Program-made: the position numbers and the translations under genes | The notes under the pieces: generated by a model | What the model saw: only the letters and a program-made list of their open reading frames with translations | Database searches by the model: none | What the model was told of the DNA's origin: nothing | DNA from: Streptomyces sp. NBC_00162 | GTDB taxonomy: Bacteria > Actinomycetota > Actinomycetes > Streptomycetales > Streptomycetaceae | NCBI RefSeq assembly: GCF_024611995.1 | Contig: NZ_CP102509.1 | Span: forward strand, 5,580,001-5,644,000 | Direction of reading: 5' to 3' | Length of the DNA: 64,000 nucleotides | In this document: piece by piece, positions 1 to 8,614 of the stretch | How the letters are laid out: each line of letters opens with the position of its first letter | Numbering within the stretch: the stretch's first letter is position 1

Positions 1-579
1 GTCCAGGCAGAGGGAGACGAGGCCAGGGTCGGTGGCGTCCAGGAACCGGGCCACGTTCGAAGGTGTGTCGATGTGCGTGTCGGCATGGGGGTGGACCACG
101 ATCCGCAGGCCGTACCGGTCCTGGACCTCCCGGCCCAGCCGCTCGGTCTGGGAGGCCAGTTCACGCCATTGCCCGGGGGTGAGGGTGCGGTCCTCCAGCA
201 CCTCGCCCGTCTTGTCGTCCCGCCAGAAGGAGGGGATGACCACGAGATGGGCCGCGCCCATGGCCTGGGTGAGGGCCGCGATCCGCGACACGTGCTCCCA
301 GGTGTCCTCCCACACGGCGGGCCCGTGATGGAGTCCGGTGAAGACGGTGCCGGCCGAGACCCGCAGCCCGCGCTTGGCCGTTTCCTCGGCGAGTCGCGCG
401 GGATCGGTGGGCAGGTAGCCGTAGGGGCCGAGCTCGATCCATTCGTACCCCGCGTCGGCGACCTCGTCGAGGAAACGCTCCCAGGGAGTCTGCGCGGGGT
501 CGTCGGGAAACCAGACACCCCAGGAGTCCGGAGCCGAACCGACGCGGATACGGGTCAACGCGGGCGGGGAGGACGTCAT
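1..579 (-). CDS. Sugar phosphate isomerase/epimerase (TIM barrel), partial
   Basis: The gene starts with ATG at 579 and runs off the left edge, so 193 codons are visible. It begins MTSSPPALTRIRVGSAPDSW and continues with a typical xylose-isomerase-like barrel: a WIELGPYGYLP strand, the AGTVFTGLH strand, HLVVIPSFWRDD, and the metal-binding-type HPHADTHID segment. This is the family of IolE (inosose dehydratase) and IolI (inosose isomerase). It is divergent from iolC with 68 bp between the starts, so a role in myo-inositol breakdown acting on keto-inositol intermediates is likely. The visible part cannot separate dehydratase from isomerase, so no symbol is given. No clear Shine-Dalgarno is seen upstream. 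Confidence 0.75.
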   Translation of the reverse strand, partial: MTSSPPALTRIRVGSAPDSWGVWFPDDPAQTPWERFLDEVADAGYEWIELGPYGYLPTDPARLAEETAKRGLRVSAGTVFTGLHHGPAVWEDTWEHVSRIAALTQAMGAAHLVVIPSFWRDDKTGEVLEDRTLTPGQWRELASQTERLGREVQDRYGLRIVVHPHADTHIDTPSNVARFLDATDPGLVSLCLD

Positions 580-647
580 AGCGGCCACCTTAGGGTGCGA
601 GGCTCGAAGGGACGGTGAAGACGGTGGGACGAGTGGGAGGACTGACT

Positions 648-1607
648 GTGACCGGCGACAGGTTGGCGTTCGACCTGATCACGATGGGGCGGATCGGGGT
701 GGATCTCTACCCGTTGACGACCGGCGTACCACTGGAGGAAGCGGACACCTTCGGCAAGTTCCTGGGCGGCTCCCCGGCGAACGTGGCCGTCGCGGCCGCC
801 CGGCTGGGCCGACGCGTGGCGATGATCACCCGCACCGGCGCGGACCCGTTCGGCGCGTACCTGCGCTCCGAGCTGCGGGGGTTCGGGGTGGACGACCGGT
901 GGGTGGCCGAGGTCGCCGACTACCCCACGCCGATCACCTTCTGCGAGATCTTCCCGCCCGACCGCTTCCCGCTGTACTTCTACCGGCTGCCCAAGGCCCC
1001 CGATCTGGAGATCGGGGCGGAGGACCTGGACCTGGAGGCGGTACGGGAGGCCCGCGTCTTCTGGATGACGGGCACCGGCCTGAGCGAGGAGCCGAGCCGA
1101 GCGGCCACACTGGCCGCGCTGGAGGCCCGCGCGAAGTCCGGGACCACCGTCTTCGACCTGGACTGGCGGCCGACGCTGTGGCGCGAGAAGCCCGGCCCGT
1201 ACTACGAGCGGGCGCTGGCCCTGGCGACGGTGGCCGTCGGCAACACCGAGGAGTGCGCGATCGCCACCGGCGAATCGGAGCCGTACGCGGCGGCGCGGGC
1301 ACTGCTCGCCACCGGGGTGGAACTGGCGGTGGTCAAACGGGGCCCGGAGGGCGTGCTGGCGGTCCACCGCGACGGAACGGTGGCGGAGGTCCCGCCGGTT
1401 CCCGTCCAGGTGGTCAACGGCCTCGGGGCCGGGGACGCGTTCGGCGGTGCGCTGTGCCACGGGCTGCTCGCGGGGTGGGAGCCGGAGCGGGTGATGCGGT
1501 ACGCGAACGCGGCCGGGGCGATCGTGGCTTCGCGGCTGGCGTGCTCGACGGCCATGCCGTTCTCTCACGAGGTGGAGGAGGTGCTAGGGCGTGCCGGTGG
1601 TGTCTGA
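648..1607 (+). CDS. iolC: 5-dehydro-2-deoxygluconokinase IolC
   Basis: PfkB/ribokinase-family kinase that phosphorylates 5-dehydro-2-deoxy-D-gluconate in myo-inositol catabolism. The PfkB signature 1 region (GKFLGGSPANVAVAAARLG, near residues 34-52) and the C-terminal GLGAGDAFGG motif near residues 258-267, with the catalytic Asp in GAGD, are both present. An upstream in-frame GTG exists at 615, but GTG 648 is preferred because GGGAGGA lies 6 bases before it; the protein is then 319 aa, normal for the family. It is the first gene of a tight plus-strand operon, and its 3' end overlaps the iolB start by 17 bases, suggesting coupled translation. Confidence 0.85.
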   Translation: MTGDRLAFDLITMGRIGVDLYPLTTGVPLEEADTFGKFLGGSPANVAVAAARLGRRVAMITRTGADPFGAYLRSELRGFGVDDRWVAEVADYPTPITFCEIFPPDRFPLYFYRLPKAPDLEIGAEDLDLEAVREARVFWMTGTGLSEEPSRAATLAALEARAKSGTTVFDLDWRPTLWREKPGPYYERALALATVAVGNTEECAIATGESEPYAAARALLATGVELAVVKRGPEGVLAVHRDGTVAEVPPVPVQVVNGLGAGDAFGGALCHGLLAGWEPERVMRYANAAGAIVASRLACSTAMPFSHEVEEVLGRAGGV

Positions 1608-2550
1608 GTGGGGGATGGCCTGGACGCGGCTGCGGGTGCTGGCGCTGGAGCCGGGGGAGGTGTACGCGCACGATTGCGGGGACGCCGAGTGGATCGTGCT
1701 CCCGCTCTCGGGCGCCTGCCAGGTCCGCTGCTGGGGCTCCGCCCCAGACCCCGCGCCTCAAACGCCGGCGGGCTGGCTTGCCCGGAGGGCAATTCCAGCC
1801 CCGCCGGCGTTTGAGGCGCGGGGGTCCGGGGGCGGAGCCCCCGGCAGCGGACCGCAAGTCTTCGAACTGCGGGGGCGGACGGGGGTGTTCGACTCCGTCA
1901 CCGACTTCGCTTACGTGCCGCGCGACAGCCATGTCGAGGTCACCTCCGCAGACGGCGGCCGCTTCGCGCTCGTCGGCGCGCGCTGCGACACGGTGCTGCC
2001 GGCCCGGTACGGACCGGCCGAGGCCGTCCCCGTCGAGCTGCGCGGCGCCGGGCAGTGCTCCCGGCAGGTCAACAATTTCGCCGCCGCCGGCCCGGGTGGC
2101 TTCGACTGCGACCGGCTCATTGCAGTCGAGGTGCTCACCCCCGGCGGGAACTGGTCCTCGTACCCGCCCCACAAGCACGACGAGCACCACCCCGGCGAGG
2201 AGTCCCGGCTCGAGGAGATCTACTACTTCGAGATCGCCCCGCACGGGGACACCCCCGGGCTCGGCTACCAGCGCGTCACCCCCTCCCCGGCCGGGAAGAC
2301 CGATGTCCTCGCCGAGGTGCGGACCGGGGACGCCGTGCTCATCCCGGACGGCTGGCACGGGCCCTCCATCGCCGCCCCCGGGCACGACATGTACTACCTC
2401 AACGTGATGGCGGGTCCGGGCGCGACGAGGGAGTGGCTGATCCGCGACCACCCCGACCACGGCTGGATCCGGTCGACCTGGGACGGCCAGGACATCGACC
2501 CCCGGCTGCCCTACCCCCAGGCGTACCCGCAGACGGAGGCACCCCGATGA
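1591..2550 (+). CDS. iolB: 5-deoxy-glucuronate isomerase IolB, carrying an in-frame repeat insertion
   Basis: Double-cupin KduI/IolB family enzyme converting 5-deoxy-glucuronate to 5-dehydro-2-deoxygluconate. The metal-binding core is intact: PPHKHDEHHPG near residue 192, EEIYYFE just after it, and GWHGP near the end. Two things are odd. About 40 residues (roughly 46-86, between LSGACQVRC and QVFELRGR) are encoded by a palindromic intergenic-type repeat that keeps the frame. The N-terminus is also short: WTRLRVL begins near residue 11, whereas relatives have about 20 more residues before it. GTG 1591 is the first start; ATG 1615 is an alternative. The 3' end overlaps iolD as ATGA. Whether the enzyme tolerates the insertion is unknown. 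Confidence 0.85.
   Translation: MPVVSEWGMAWTRLRVLALEPGEVYAHDCGDAEWIVLPLSGACQVRCWGSAPDPAPQTPAGWLARRAIPAPPAFEARGSGGGAPGSGPQVFELRGRTGVFDSVTDFAYVPRDSHVEVTSADGGRFALVGARCDTVLPARYGPAEAVPVELRGAGQCSRQVNNFAAAGPGGFDCDRLIAVEVLTPGGNWSSYPPHKHDEHHPGEESRLEEIYYFEIAPHGDTPGLGYQRVTPSPAGKTDVLAEVRTGDAVLIPDGWHGPSIAAPGHDMYYLNVMAGPGATREWLIRDHPDHGWIRSTWDGQDIDPRLPYPQAYPQTEAPR
1727..1847. repeat. Palindromic Streptomyces repeat inserted inside iolB
   Basis: Long imperfect inverted repeat of about 120 bp. The left arm (1727-1776) reads through GGGGCTCCGCCCC, AGACCCCGCGCCTCAAACG and CCGGCGGGCTGG. An 18-base centre at 1777-1794 can itself pair (TTGCCC/GGGCAA). The right arm (1795-1847) mirrors it as CCAGCCCCGCCGGCG, TTTGAGGCGCGG and GGGCGGAGCCCC. 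This is the sequence style of the small palindromic elements scattered between Streptomyces genes, often after stop codons. Here it lies within a coding sequence without a stop or frameshift. A second partial copy in the same orientation is at 57490-57560. Confidence 0.85.
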
Positions 2551-4415
2551 AACTCACCGTCGCGCAGGCCCTCGTCGCCTTCCTCGCCCGCCAGTACACC
2601 GAACGCGACGGCCGGCGGCACCGGCTGATCGCGGCCACCTGGGGGATCTTCGGGCACGGGAACGTGGCGGGCATCGGCCAGGCCCTCCTGGAGACCGGCC
2701 ACGAGTCGATGCCCTTCCTCCAGGGACGCAACGAGCAGGCCATGGTGCACGCCGCCGTCGGGTACGCCCGCCAGAGCGGGCGGCTCTCCGCGCACGCCGT
2801 GACCACCTCCATCGGGCCCGGCGCCACCAACCTCGTCACCGGAGCCGCCCTCGCCACGATCAACCGGATCCCGGTGCTCCTGCTGCCCGGCGACACCTTC
2901 GCCACCCGGCCCGCCGACCCCGTCCTGCAGCAGCTGGAAGTCCCGTACGCGGGGGACCTCTCCGTCAACGACGCCCTGCGGCCCGTCTCCCGCCACTTCG
3001 ACCGGATCACCCGCCCCGAGGCCCTGATCCCGGCCGCCCTCCAGGCCATGCGGGTCCTCACCGACCCCGTCCAGACCGGGGCCGTCACCCTGGCGCTGCC
3101 GCAGGACGTGCAGGCGGAGGCGTACGACTGGCCCGAGGAGTTCTTCGCCGAGCGCGTGTGGGGCGTGCGCCGGCCCCGGCCCGACCGCGCCGAGCTGGCC
3201 GCGGCGGCCCAGGCCGTACGGTCGGCCGCGCGCCCGCTGATCGTTGCGGGCGGCGGGATCCGGCACAGCGCGGCCCAGGCGGCTCTGGCGGAGTTCGCCG
3301 TGGCCACCGGGATCCCGGTGGCCACGACCCAGGCGGGCAAGGGCGTGCTCCCGTACGACCACCCCGCCGAGGTCGGCGGGATCGGGCACACGGGGACGGC
3401 GACCGCCGACGGCCTCGCCCGGGAGGCAGACCTCGTCATCGCCGCCGGGACCCGGCTGACCGATTTCACCACCGCCTCCGCGACCCTCTTCCGGAACCCG
3501 ATCGTCCGGTTCATTGGCCTCAACCTCGACCCGTACGACGCCCACAAGCTCGCCGCCCTGCCGCTGGTCGCCGACGCGCGCGAGGGGCTCGACGAGCTCA
3601 GGGCGGAGCTCGCCGGCCACCGGGTGGATCCCGCGTACGAGACGGCGTACGGGCAGGGGAAGGCGGACTGGGAGGCACGCGTCGACCGGGCCTTCGCCGC
3701 CCCCGACGAGGACCTCCCGCCCACCCAGGCCCAGGTCCTCGGGTTGCTGGACGCCCTGGTCGACGAGACGGACATCCTGATCAACGCGGCCGGCTCGCTC
3801 CCCGGCGACCTGCACAAGCTGTGGCGGGCCCGCTCGGCGGACCAGTACCACGTGGAGTACGGCTACTCCTGCATGGGCTACGAGATCCCGGCCGCGATCG
3901 GGGTCGCGCTCGCCGCGCCCGGCCGCCCGGTGTGGGCGCTGGTCGGCGACGGCACGTACCTGATGAACCCGACCGAGATCGTCACGGCCGTCCAGGAGGG
4001 CATCCCGGTCAGGATGGTCATCCTCGACAACCACGGCTACGCCTCCATCGGCGGCCTGTCGGGGGCGGTGGGCGGCGAGGGCTTCGGCACCGCGTACCGC
4101 TTCCGGGGGCCCGACGCCTCGTACGGCGGGGACCCCCTTCCGGTGGACCTCGCGGCGAACGCGGCCTCCCTCGGGATGGCCGTGTTCCGCGCCCGTACCG
4201 TGCGTGACCTGCGCGAAGCCCTCGCAGAGGCCCGCTCGGCGGACCGTCCCACATGTGTCTACACACAGACCCGAACGCCCGACACTGTGTCGGGCCCACC
4301 CCCCGCACAGGCGTGGTGGGATGTTCCTGTGGCCGAGACCGCGACCCGCAAGGCGGCGGCCGCGGCCCGTGAAGAGTACGACCGGCAAGCCGCGCAGCGA
4401 CGTCGCCATCTGTGA
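2547..4415 (+). CDS. iolD: 3D-(3,5/4)-trihydroxycyclohexane-1,2-dione hydrolase IolD
   Basis: Thiamine-diphosphate enzyme that opens the ring of the diketo-inositol intermediate to 5-deoxy-glucuronate. At 622 aa it has the usual three-domain ThDP fold: an N-terminal pyrimidine domain with the conserved Glu in GRNEQAMVHAAVGYAR (Glu near residue 61), a central domain, and the C-terminal ThDP motif beginning GDGTYLMNP near residue 466 and closing about 27 residues later at LDNHGYASI. The ATG at 2547 overlaps the iolB stop as ATGA, so a far longer upstream reading of the same frame is rejected. mmsA follows after 13 bases. Confidence 0.92.
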   Translation: MKLTVAQALVAFLARQYTERDGRRHRLIAATWGIFGHGNVAGIGQALLETGHESMPFLQGRNEQAMVHAAVGYARQSGRLSAHAVTTSIGPGATNLVTGAALATINRIPVLLLPGDTFATRPADPVLQQLEVPYAGDLSVNDALRPVSRHFDRITRPEALIPAALQAMRVLTDPVQTGAVTLALPQDVQAEAYDWPEEFFAERVWGVRRPRPDRAELAAAAQAVRSAARPLIVAGGGIRHSAAQAALAEFAVATGIPVATTQAGKGVLPYDHPAEVGGIGHTGTATADGLAREADLVIAAGTRLTDFTTASATLFRNPIVRFIGLNLDPYDAHKLAALPLVADAREGLDELRAELAGHRVDPAYETAYGQGKADWEARVDRAFAAPDEDLPPTQAQVLGLLDALVDETDILINAAGSLPGDLHKLWRARSADQYHVEYGYSCMGYEIPAAIGVALAAPGRPVWALVGDGTYLMNPTEIVTAVQEGIPVRMVILDNHGYASIGGLSGAVGGEGFGTAYRFRGPDASYGGDPLPVDLAANAASLGMAVFRARTVRDLREALAEARSADRPTCVYTQTRTPDTVSGPPPAQAWWDVPVAETATRKAAAAAREEYDRQAAQRRRHL

Positions 4416-4428
4416 AGGAGCAAGGCAA

Positions 4429-5928
4429 ATGAAGACCGTCAACCACTGGATCGGTGGCAAGACCGTCGAGGGCGCGTCGGGCAACTACGGCCCGGTCACC
4501 GACCCGGCCACCGGCGAGGTCACCACCCAGGTCGCGCTCGCCTCGGCCGAAGAGGTCGACGCGGCCGTGCAGGTCGCGAAGGAGGCCTTCCAGACTTGGG
4601 GCCAGTCCTCGCTGGCCGCCCGCACCAAGGTGCTGTTCGCCTACCGCGCCCTGCTGGACGCCAACCGCGACGCCATCGCCGAGCTGATCACCGCCGAGCA
4701 CGGCAAGGTCCACTCGGACGCGCTGGGCGAGGTCGCGCGCGGCCTGGAGATCGTCGAGCTGGCCTGCGGGATCACCACGCAGCTCAAGGGCGAGCTGTCG
4801 ACCTCGGTCTCCAACCGCGTCGACGTCTCCTCCATCCGCCAGCCGCTGGGCGTGGTCGCGGGCATCACCCCCTTCAACTTCCCGGCGATGGTGCCGATGT
4901 GGATGTTCCCGCTGGCCGTGGCCTGCGGAAACACCTTCATCCTCAAGCCCAGCGAGAAGGACCCCTCCGCCTCCAACAAGCTGGCCGAGCTGATGAGCGA
5001 GGCCGGTCTGCCGGCGGGCGTGCTCAACGTGGTGCACGGCGACAAGGTCGCGGTGGACGCCCTGCTGGCCCACCCCGACATCGCGGCCGTCTCCTTCGTG
5101 GGCTCGACCCCGATCGCCCGCCACATCCACACCACCGCCTCCGCCAACGGCAAGCGCGTCCAGGCGCTGGGCGGCGCCAAGAACCACATGCTGGTGCTCC
5201 CGGACGCCGACCTGGACGCGGCCGCCGACGCGGCCGTCTCCGCCGCCTACGGCTCGGCCGGTGAGCGCTGCATGGCGATCTCCGCCGTCGTGGCCGTCGG
5301 CTCCATCGCCGACACCCTCGTCGACAAGATCCGCGAGCGCGCCGAGAAGATCAAGATCGGCCCCGGCAACGACCCGACCTCCGAGATGGGCCCGCTGATC
5401 ACGGCCGCCCACCGCGACAAGGTCGCCTCGTACGTGAAGGGCGCGGCCGACCAGGGCGCCGACGTGGTCCTGGACGGTACCGGCTACACGGTCGACGGGA
5501 ACGAGAACGGCCACTGGATCGGCCTGTCCCTGCTCGACAACGTGAAGACCGACTCCGACGCCTACCGCGACGAGATCTTCGGCCCGGTGCTGTGCGTGCT
5601 GCGCACGGAGACCTACGAGGAGGGCGTGGCGCTCATCAACGCCTCGCCGTTCGGCAACGGCACCGCGATCTTCACCCGCGACGGCGGCGCGGCCCGCCGC
5701 TTCCAGCTGGAGATCGAGGCGGGCATGGTCGGCGTCAACGTCCCGATCCCGGTGCCGGTGGGCTACCACTCCTTCGGTGGCTGGAAGGACTCGCTCTTCG
5801 GCGACCACCACATCTACGGCAACGACGGCATCCACTTCTACACGCGCGGCAAGGTCGTCACGACCCGCTGGCCGGACCCCTCGGACGCCCCGGCGGGCGT
5901 GGACCTGGGCTTCCCCCGCAACCACTGA
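4429..5928 (+). CDS. mmsA: Methylmalonate-semialdehyde dehydrogenase (CoA-acylating)
   Basis: Aldehyde dehydrogenase superfamily member of 499 aa that oxidises malonic or methylmalonic semialdehyde to acetyl- or propionyl-CoA; it is the last step of inositol breakdown and also serves valine catabolism. Family markers are ITPFNFPAMVPMWMFPLA, the QALGGAKNHMLVLPDA segment that replaces the general-base Glu region of ordinary aldehyde dehydrogenases, and the catalytic Cys near residue 281 in GSAGERCMA. The start is ATG 4429 with AAGGAG 8 bases upstream. It is the last gene of the iol operon, followed by a strong hairpin at 5954-5987. Confidence 0.93.
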   Translation: MKTVNHWIGGKTVEGASGNYGPVTDPATGEVTTQVALASAEEVDAAVQVAKEAFQTWGQSSLAARTKVLFAYRALLDANRDAIAELITAEHGKVHSDALGEVARGLEIVELACGITTQLKGELSTSVSNRVDVSSIRQPLGVVAGITPFNFPAMVPMWMFPLAVACGNTFILKPSEKDPSASNKLAELMSEAGLPAGVLNVVHGDKVAVDALLAHPDIAAVSFVGSTPIARHIHTTASANGKRVQALGGAKNHMLVLPDADLDAAADAAVSAAYGSAGERCMAISAVVAVGSIADTLVDKIRERAEKIKIGPGNDPTSEMGPLITAAHRDKVASYVKGAADQGADVVLDGTGYTVDGNENGHWIGLSLLDNVKTDSDAYRDEIFGPVLCVLRTETYEEGVALINASPFGNGTAIFTRDGGAARRFQLEIEAGMVGVNVPIPVPVGYHSFGGWKDSLFGDHHIYGNDGIHFYTRGKVVTTRWPDPSDAPAGVDLGFPRNH

Positions 5929-5953
5929 CGCCTGCCCGTCGCCCCGGTACGCA

Positions 5954-5987
5954 GAACCCCCGGCCAACCCTCACCGGCCGGGGGTTC
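5954..5987. terminator. Bidirectional terminator between mmsA and the DUF916 gene
   Basis: Perfect 12-bp inverted repeat GAACCCCCGGCC / GGCCGGGGGTTC with a 10-base loop, 25 bases after the mmsA stop and about 18 bases beyond the stop of the opposing gene. It can serve both convergent units. Confidence 0.8.
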
Positions 5988-6005
5988 CTGCTGTCGCGCG
6001 GCCGG

Positions 6006-7034
6006 TCAGTGCGTGCGGGCCAGGTCCGGGGAGGTTTCCGGCTGTTCCCCGGCCGCGCGGCGGCGGCGCCGGAGCCCCCAGAAGGCGATGGCCGCGCCCG
6101 CCAGTACCAGGGCCGCGCCCGCGGCGGGCCACGGTACGGCGACGAAGTCGGTCGCGGACTCCGAGGCGAGATCGGGGTAGGCCGCGGCGCCGGCCGCGAC
6201 GGTGACCGTCACCCAGTCCGACTGGGGGGCGTCCGGCCAGGGTTCGGTCAGTTCGATGCGCTGGCCCGGCAGCAGCACCAGCTTCAGCTCGCGGGCCGGA
6301 CGGTTCAGCACCTCGCGCCCGAACAGTCCCTCGGCGGTGACCGTCACCCTCGGTTCCACGACCACGTTGCCCCGGTTGACCAGCGCGTACGAGATCGTGG
6401 CGCGGGCGTCCCCGACCCACGGCAGCAGTGGCGCCGAGCGGCTGACCTTCACGTCCTCCACGCTCAGCCCGGCGGTCACCGGGCCCGGCACCCGGAAGTA
6501 CAGCCGGGCGCCCACCGAGCGCTTCACCCCGACCTGGACCTTGCCCTCCTGCTGCACGCCCTCCACGGCGGTGTTCAGGGCCACGATCCCGCCGACGTGG
6601 TCGCCGGGCGTCGCGTCCGCCGGGACCTTCACGGTGAACGGGATGTCCTTGCGGCCCTTGGCCGGCACGGTCACCGTGGTCGCCGTCTCCGGCGGCAGCC
6701 CGATCCACGCGCCGACGTCCTTGGGCTCCGTCTCCACCGGCAGCAGGGCGAAGGCACCGCCCGCCGGGGTGTTCATCGCGTCGGTGGCGAAGACCTGGAA
6801 CGTCAGCTCCTTGTCGGAGGAGTTCAGGATCGTCGCGCTGTCCTGGACGGTGGACCCGGCCGCGCCCTGGTGGAAGAAGTAGGCGCGGTCGGTCATCGCC
6901 GCACCCGCCGAGGGCGTGGGGAACACCCCCCAGGTGCCGTTGTCCGCCGCCGTCGCGGTGGCGGCCGGGAGCAGGCCCGCGCCCAGCAGCAGCAGGCCGG
7001 CGAGCAGACCGTACAGAGAGGTGCGGGTGCGCAT
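6006..7034 (-). CDS. Membrane-anchored surface protein, DUF916/WxL-interacting family
   Basis: A 342-aa exported protein. A signal peptide covers about residues 1-30 (MRTRTSLYGLLAGLLLLGAG). The ectodomain follows the DUF916 pattern, starting near WGVFPTPSAG with DSATILNSSDKELTFQVFATDA, GLPPETATTVTVPAKGRKD and GDHVGGIVAL, then immunoglobulin-like strands. A transmembrane helix near residues 300-322 and an Arg-rich cytoplasmic tail (GLRRRRRAAGE) anchor it. In Firmicutes this family binds peptidoglycan and WxL surface proteins. Here its partner is probably the secreted protein encoded 86 bases upstream in the same direction, since no WxL motif is seen. The family call is good; the function in actinomycetes is inferred. 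Confidence 0.75.
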   Translation of the reverse strand: MRTRTSLYGLLAGLLLLGAGLLPAATATAADNGTWGVFPTPSAGAAMTDRAYFFHQGAAGSTVQDSATILNSSDKELTFQVFATDAMNTPAGGAFALLPVETEPKDVGAWIGLPPETATTVTVPAKGRKDIPFTVKVPADATPGDHVGGIVALNTAVEGVQQEGKVQVGVKRSVGARLYFRVPGPVTAGLSVEDVKVSRSAPLLPWVGDARATISYALVNRGNVVVEPRVTVTAEGLFGREVLNRPARELKLVLLPGQRIELTEPWPDAPQSDWVTVTVAAGAAAYPDLASESATDFVAVPWPAAGAALVLAGAAIAFWGLRRRRRAAGEQPETSPDLARTH

Positions 7035-7120
7035 GGGCGGGTTCTCCAGCCGTCGCGGAAAGAGGGAAGGGGTGGTGCGGCGCCGGAGCGCCGCACCACC
7101 CTGGGACCGGTCGGACCGGG

Positions 7121-8416
7121 TCAGGCGATGGAGAAGGTGACCACCGACTGGTAGGTGTCGGCGAACATGAACGGCGGGAGCTGGATCATCCCCGCGCCGC
7201 CGACGGCGAACTCACCACCGGTCAGCTCATCCCCGCCGGCCGCCTGGGAGGCCACCTTCATCGGGGTTTCGGAGATCGCGCCGGGGGTGCCCGCGGTGCA
7301 GGTGCTCGGGCTGTCCGGGTTGGTCACGGTGCAGGACGGCTGGATGCCGATCTGCGCCTTCGCCATCGAGTGGCCGGTGGCCTGGTTCAGGAACGGCGTA
7401 CGGGTCGCCGTCACGTCCCAGCCGAGCGAGCCGCCGCGGAAGTCCTGGACGGTCGCGGCGTTGAAGACGCCGACCACCGACTGGGACTTGCCGTTGATGG
7501 TCACCGCACCGAAGCTGACGGCCGGCTGGCCGTCCTTCGGGCCGAGGGCCAGCGGTCCGGGCAGGACCTCGACGTCGACCGGGTTCTTCACGCCCGCCTG
7601 CTCCTCCAGGAACACGAAGGCCTTGTACGGGGTGATCGAGCCGTCGATCTTGATCGTGTCGGCCTTCTTGGTGACCGTGATGTTGCAGGTGGCGGCGCCC
7701 GACGCGTCCGCCGTTCCCGCACCGGTGTCACCGGTCGCCGCGCCCGCGAGCAGGGCGGAGCAGGTGACGGGGCCGGCCGGGAAGTTGGCGCCGGTGGCGA
7801 CGACGGCGGTGCCCGCCGGGCCGCTGTTGGGCGCCAGCTTGGTGGTGACCGGGTCCTTGGGCAGGGCTTCCACGGCGACCGAGCCGAGGGAGGCGCTGGG
7901 GCGCGGCGCCGGAGTGCAGGTGGTCGTGAAGATCGAACCGGAGAGGTCCGCGTCGGTCACCGCCAGGTCGAGGGCGACATTGACCGTGGTGCCCTCGGTG
8001 CCGTCGGGGATCTTGATGGTTCCGGAGAAGGCCTTGGGGTCGAGCGGCTGCCCGGCCACGACGCTGACGGTCTCGGGCGGACTGGTGACCACCTGGGTGG
8101 TCGCCCCGACCTTGAGGGTGATCTTGGAGGTGTTCACCGTCGTGACGGAGAAGCCCGGGACCAGCGGGCTCGCACCCGGGTCGATGGTGATCGGGACGAC
8201 GTCGCCGGCCTTCGCGCCGTCGGGCAGGGTGATCGTGTAGTTCTGGTTGCCCGAACCGTCCGCCTGCGGGGCCGGGGCGTCACAGTTCTCGAAGACGGGG
8301 GTGGTTTTCGTCGCGGCCTGCGCGGAGCCGGCCAGGCCCACCACACCGCCCGTCAGGGCCAGGGAAAGGGCTCCTGCCCCGGCCAGCACTCTTCGTCTGA
8401 GCGTATTCGTACTCAC
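7121..8416 (-). CDS. Secreted Ig-like surface protein of unknown function, DUF916 partner
   Basis: A 431-aa protein with a Tat- or Sec-like signal peptide (residues 1-35, LRRRVLAGAGALSLAL, cleavage near AQA). The mature part is rich in Val, Thr, Gly and Pro, with repeated beta-sandwich-like stretches and about seven cysteines (FENCDAP, TTCTPAP, VTCSALL, ATCNITV, PSCTVTNPDSPSTC) that could form disulfides. There is no transmembrane tail or sorting motif, so it must be held by another factor, most likely the DUF916 membrane protein encoded next. I do not recognise a named family. The two genes appear to form a two-gene operon read from the 8417-8614 interval. Confidence 0.7.
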   Translation of the reverse strand: MSTNTLRRRVLAGAGALSLALTGGVVGLAGSAQAATKTTPVFENCDAPAPQADGSGNQNYTITLPDGAKAGDVVPITIDPGASPLVPGFSVTTVNTSKITLKVGATTQVVTSPPETVSVVAGQPLDPKAFSGTIKIPDGTEGTTVNVALDLAVTDADLSGSIFTTTCTPAPRPSASLGSVAVEALPKDPVTTKLAPNSGPAGTAVVATGANFPAGPVTCSALLAGAATGDTGAGTADASGAATCNITVTKKADTIKIDGSITPYKAFVFLEEQAGVKNPVDVEVLPGPLALGPKDGQPAVSFGAVTINGKSQSVVGVFNAATVQDFRGGSLGWDVTATRTPFLNQATGHSMAKAQIGIQPSCTVTNPDSPSTCTAGTPGAISETPMKVASQAAGGDELTGGEFAVGGAGMIQLPPFMFADTYQSVVTFSIA

Positions 8417-8614
8417 TGGGTCGCGACTCCTTCGTCATGACGAACCCCTCCCCCCACCCGCTGTGTGGGGGAGGTCGAGCCGGTGCGGTGGCCGACATTG
8501 ACGCGTCGCCGTGATGAGAAGTCAATGACTTGTTTTCGCCTGAAGCACACAGAAATTGATGTGCCATCAGGGCAGGTCTGATGACACGTCGGATACCGAC
8601 TGGTCGGTGGGGCC
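8417..8614 (-). promoter_or_regulatory. Upstream region of the surface-protein operon
   Basis: This 198-bp gap is more AT-rich than its surroundings around 8519-8570. It contains inverted arms CATTGAC (8496-8502) and GTCAATG (8521-8527) 18 bases apart, the second including a TTGACT -35-like hexamer on the minus strand, and a 13-bp palindrome TGATG-TGC-CATCA at 8557-8569. Both are plausible regulator sites for the 7121-8416 gene. Neither matches a regulator I can name. Confidence 0.35.

Noticed and set aside
32..442. Plus-strand frames at the left edge
   Set aside because: They run antisense to the isomerase/epimerase gene, whose minus-strand reading gives conserved barrel motifs.
2511..4484. 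Long open frame on the minus strand opposite iolD
   Set aside because: It is a GC-driven antisense shadow: Val/Gly/Arg-rich with no domain, and fully overlaps iolD, which has clear ThDP motifs.
4018..5967. 649-codon minus-strand frame opposite mmsA
   Set aside because: Composition is repeated Gly/Val/Asp/His/Arg as expected from the complement of a GC3-rich gene; mmsA is certain.
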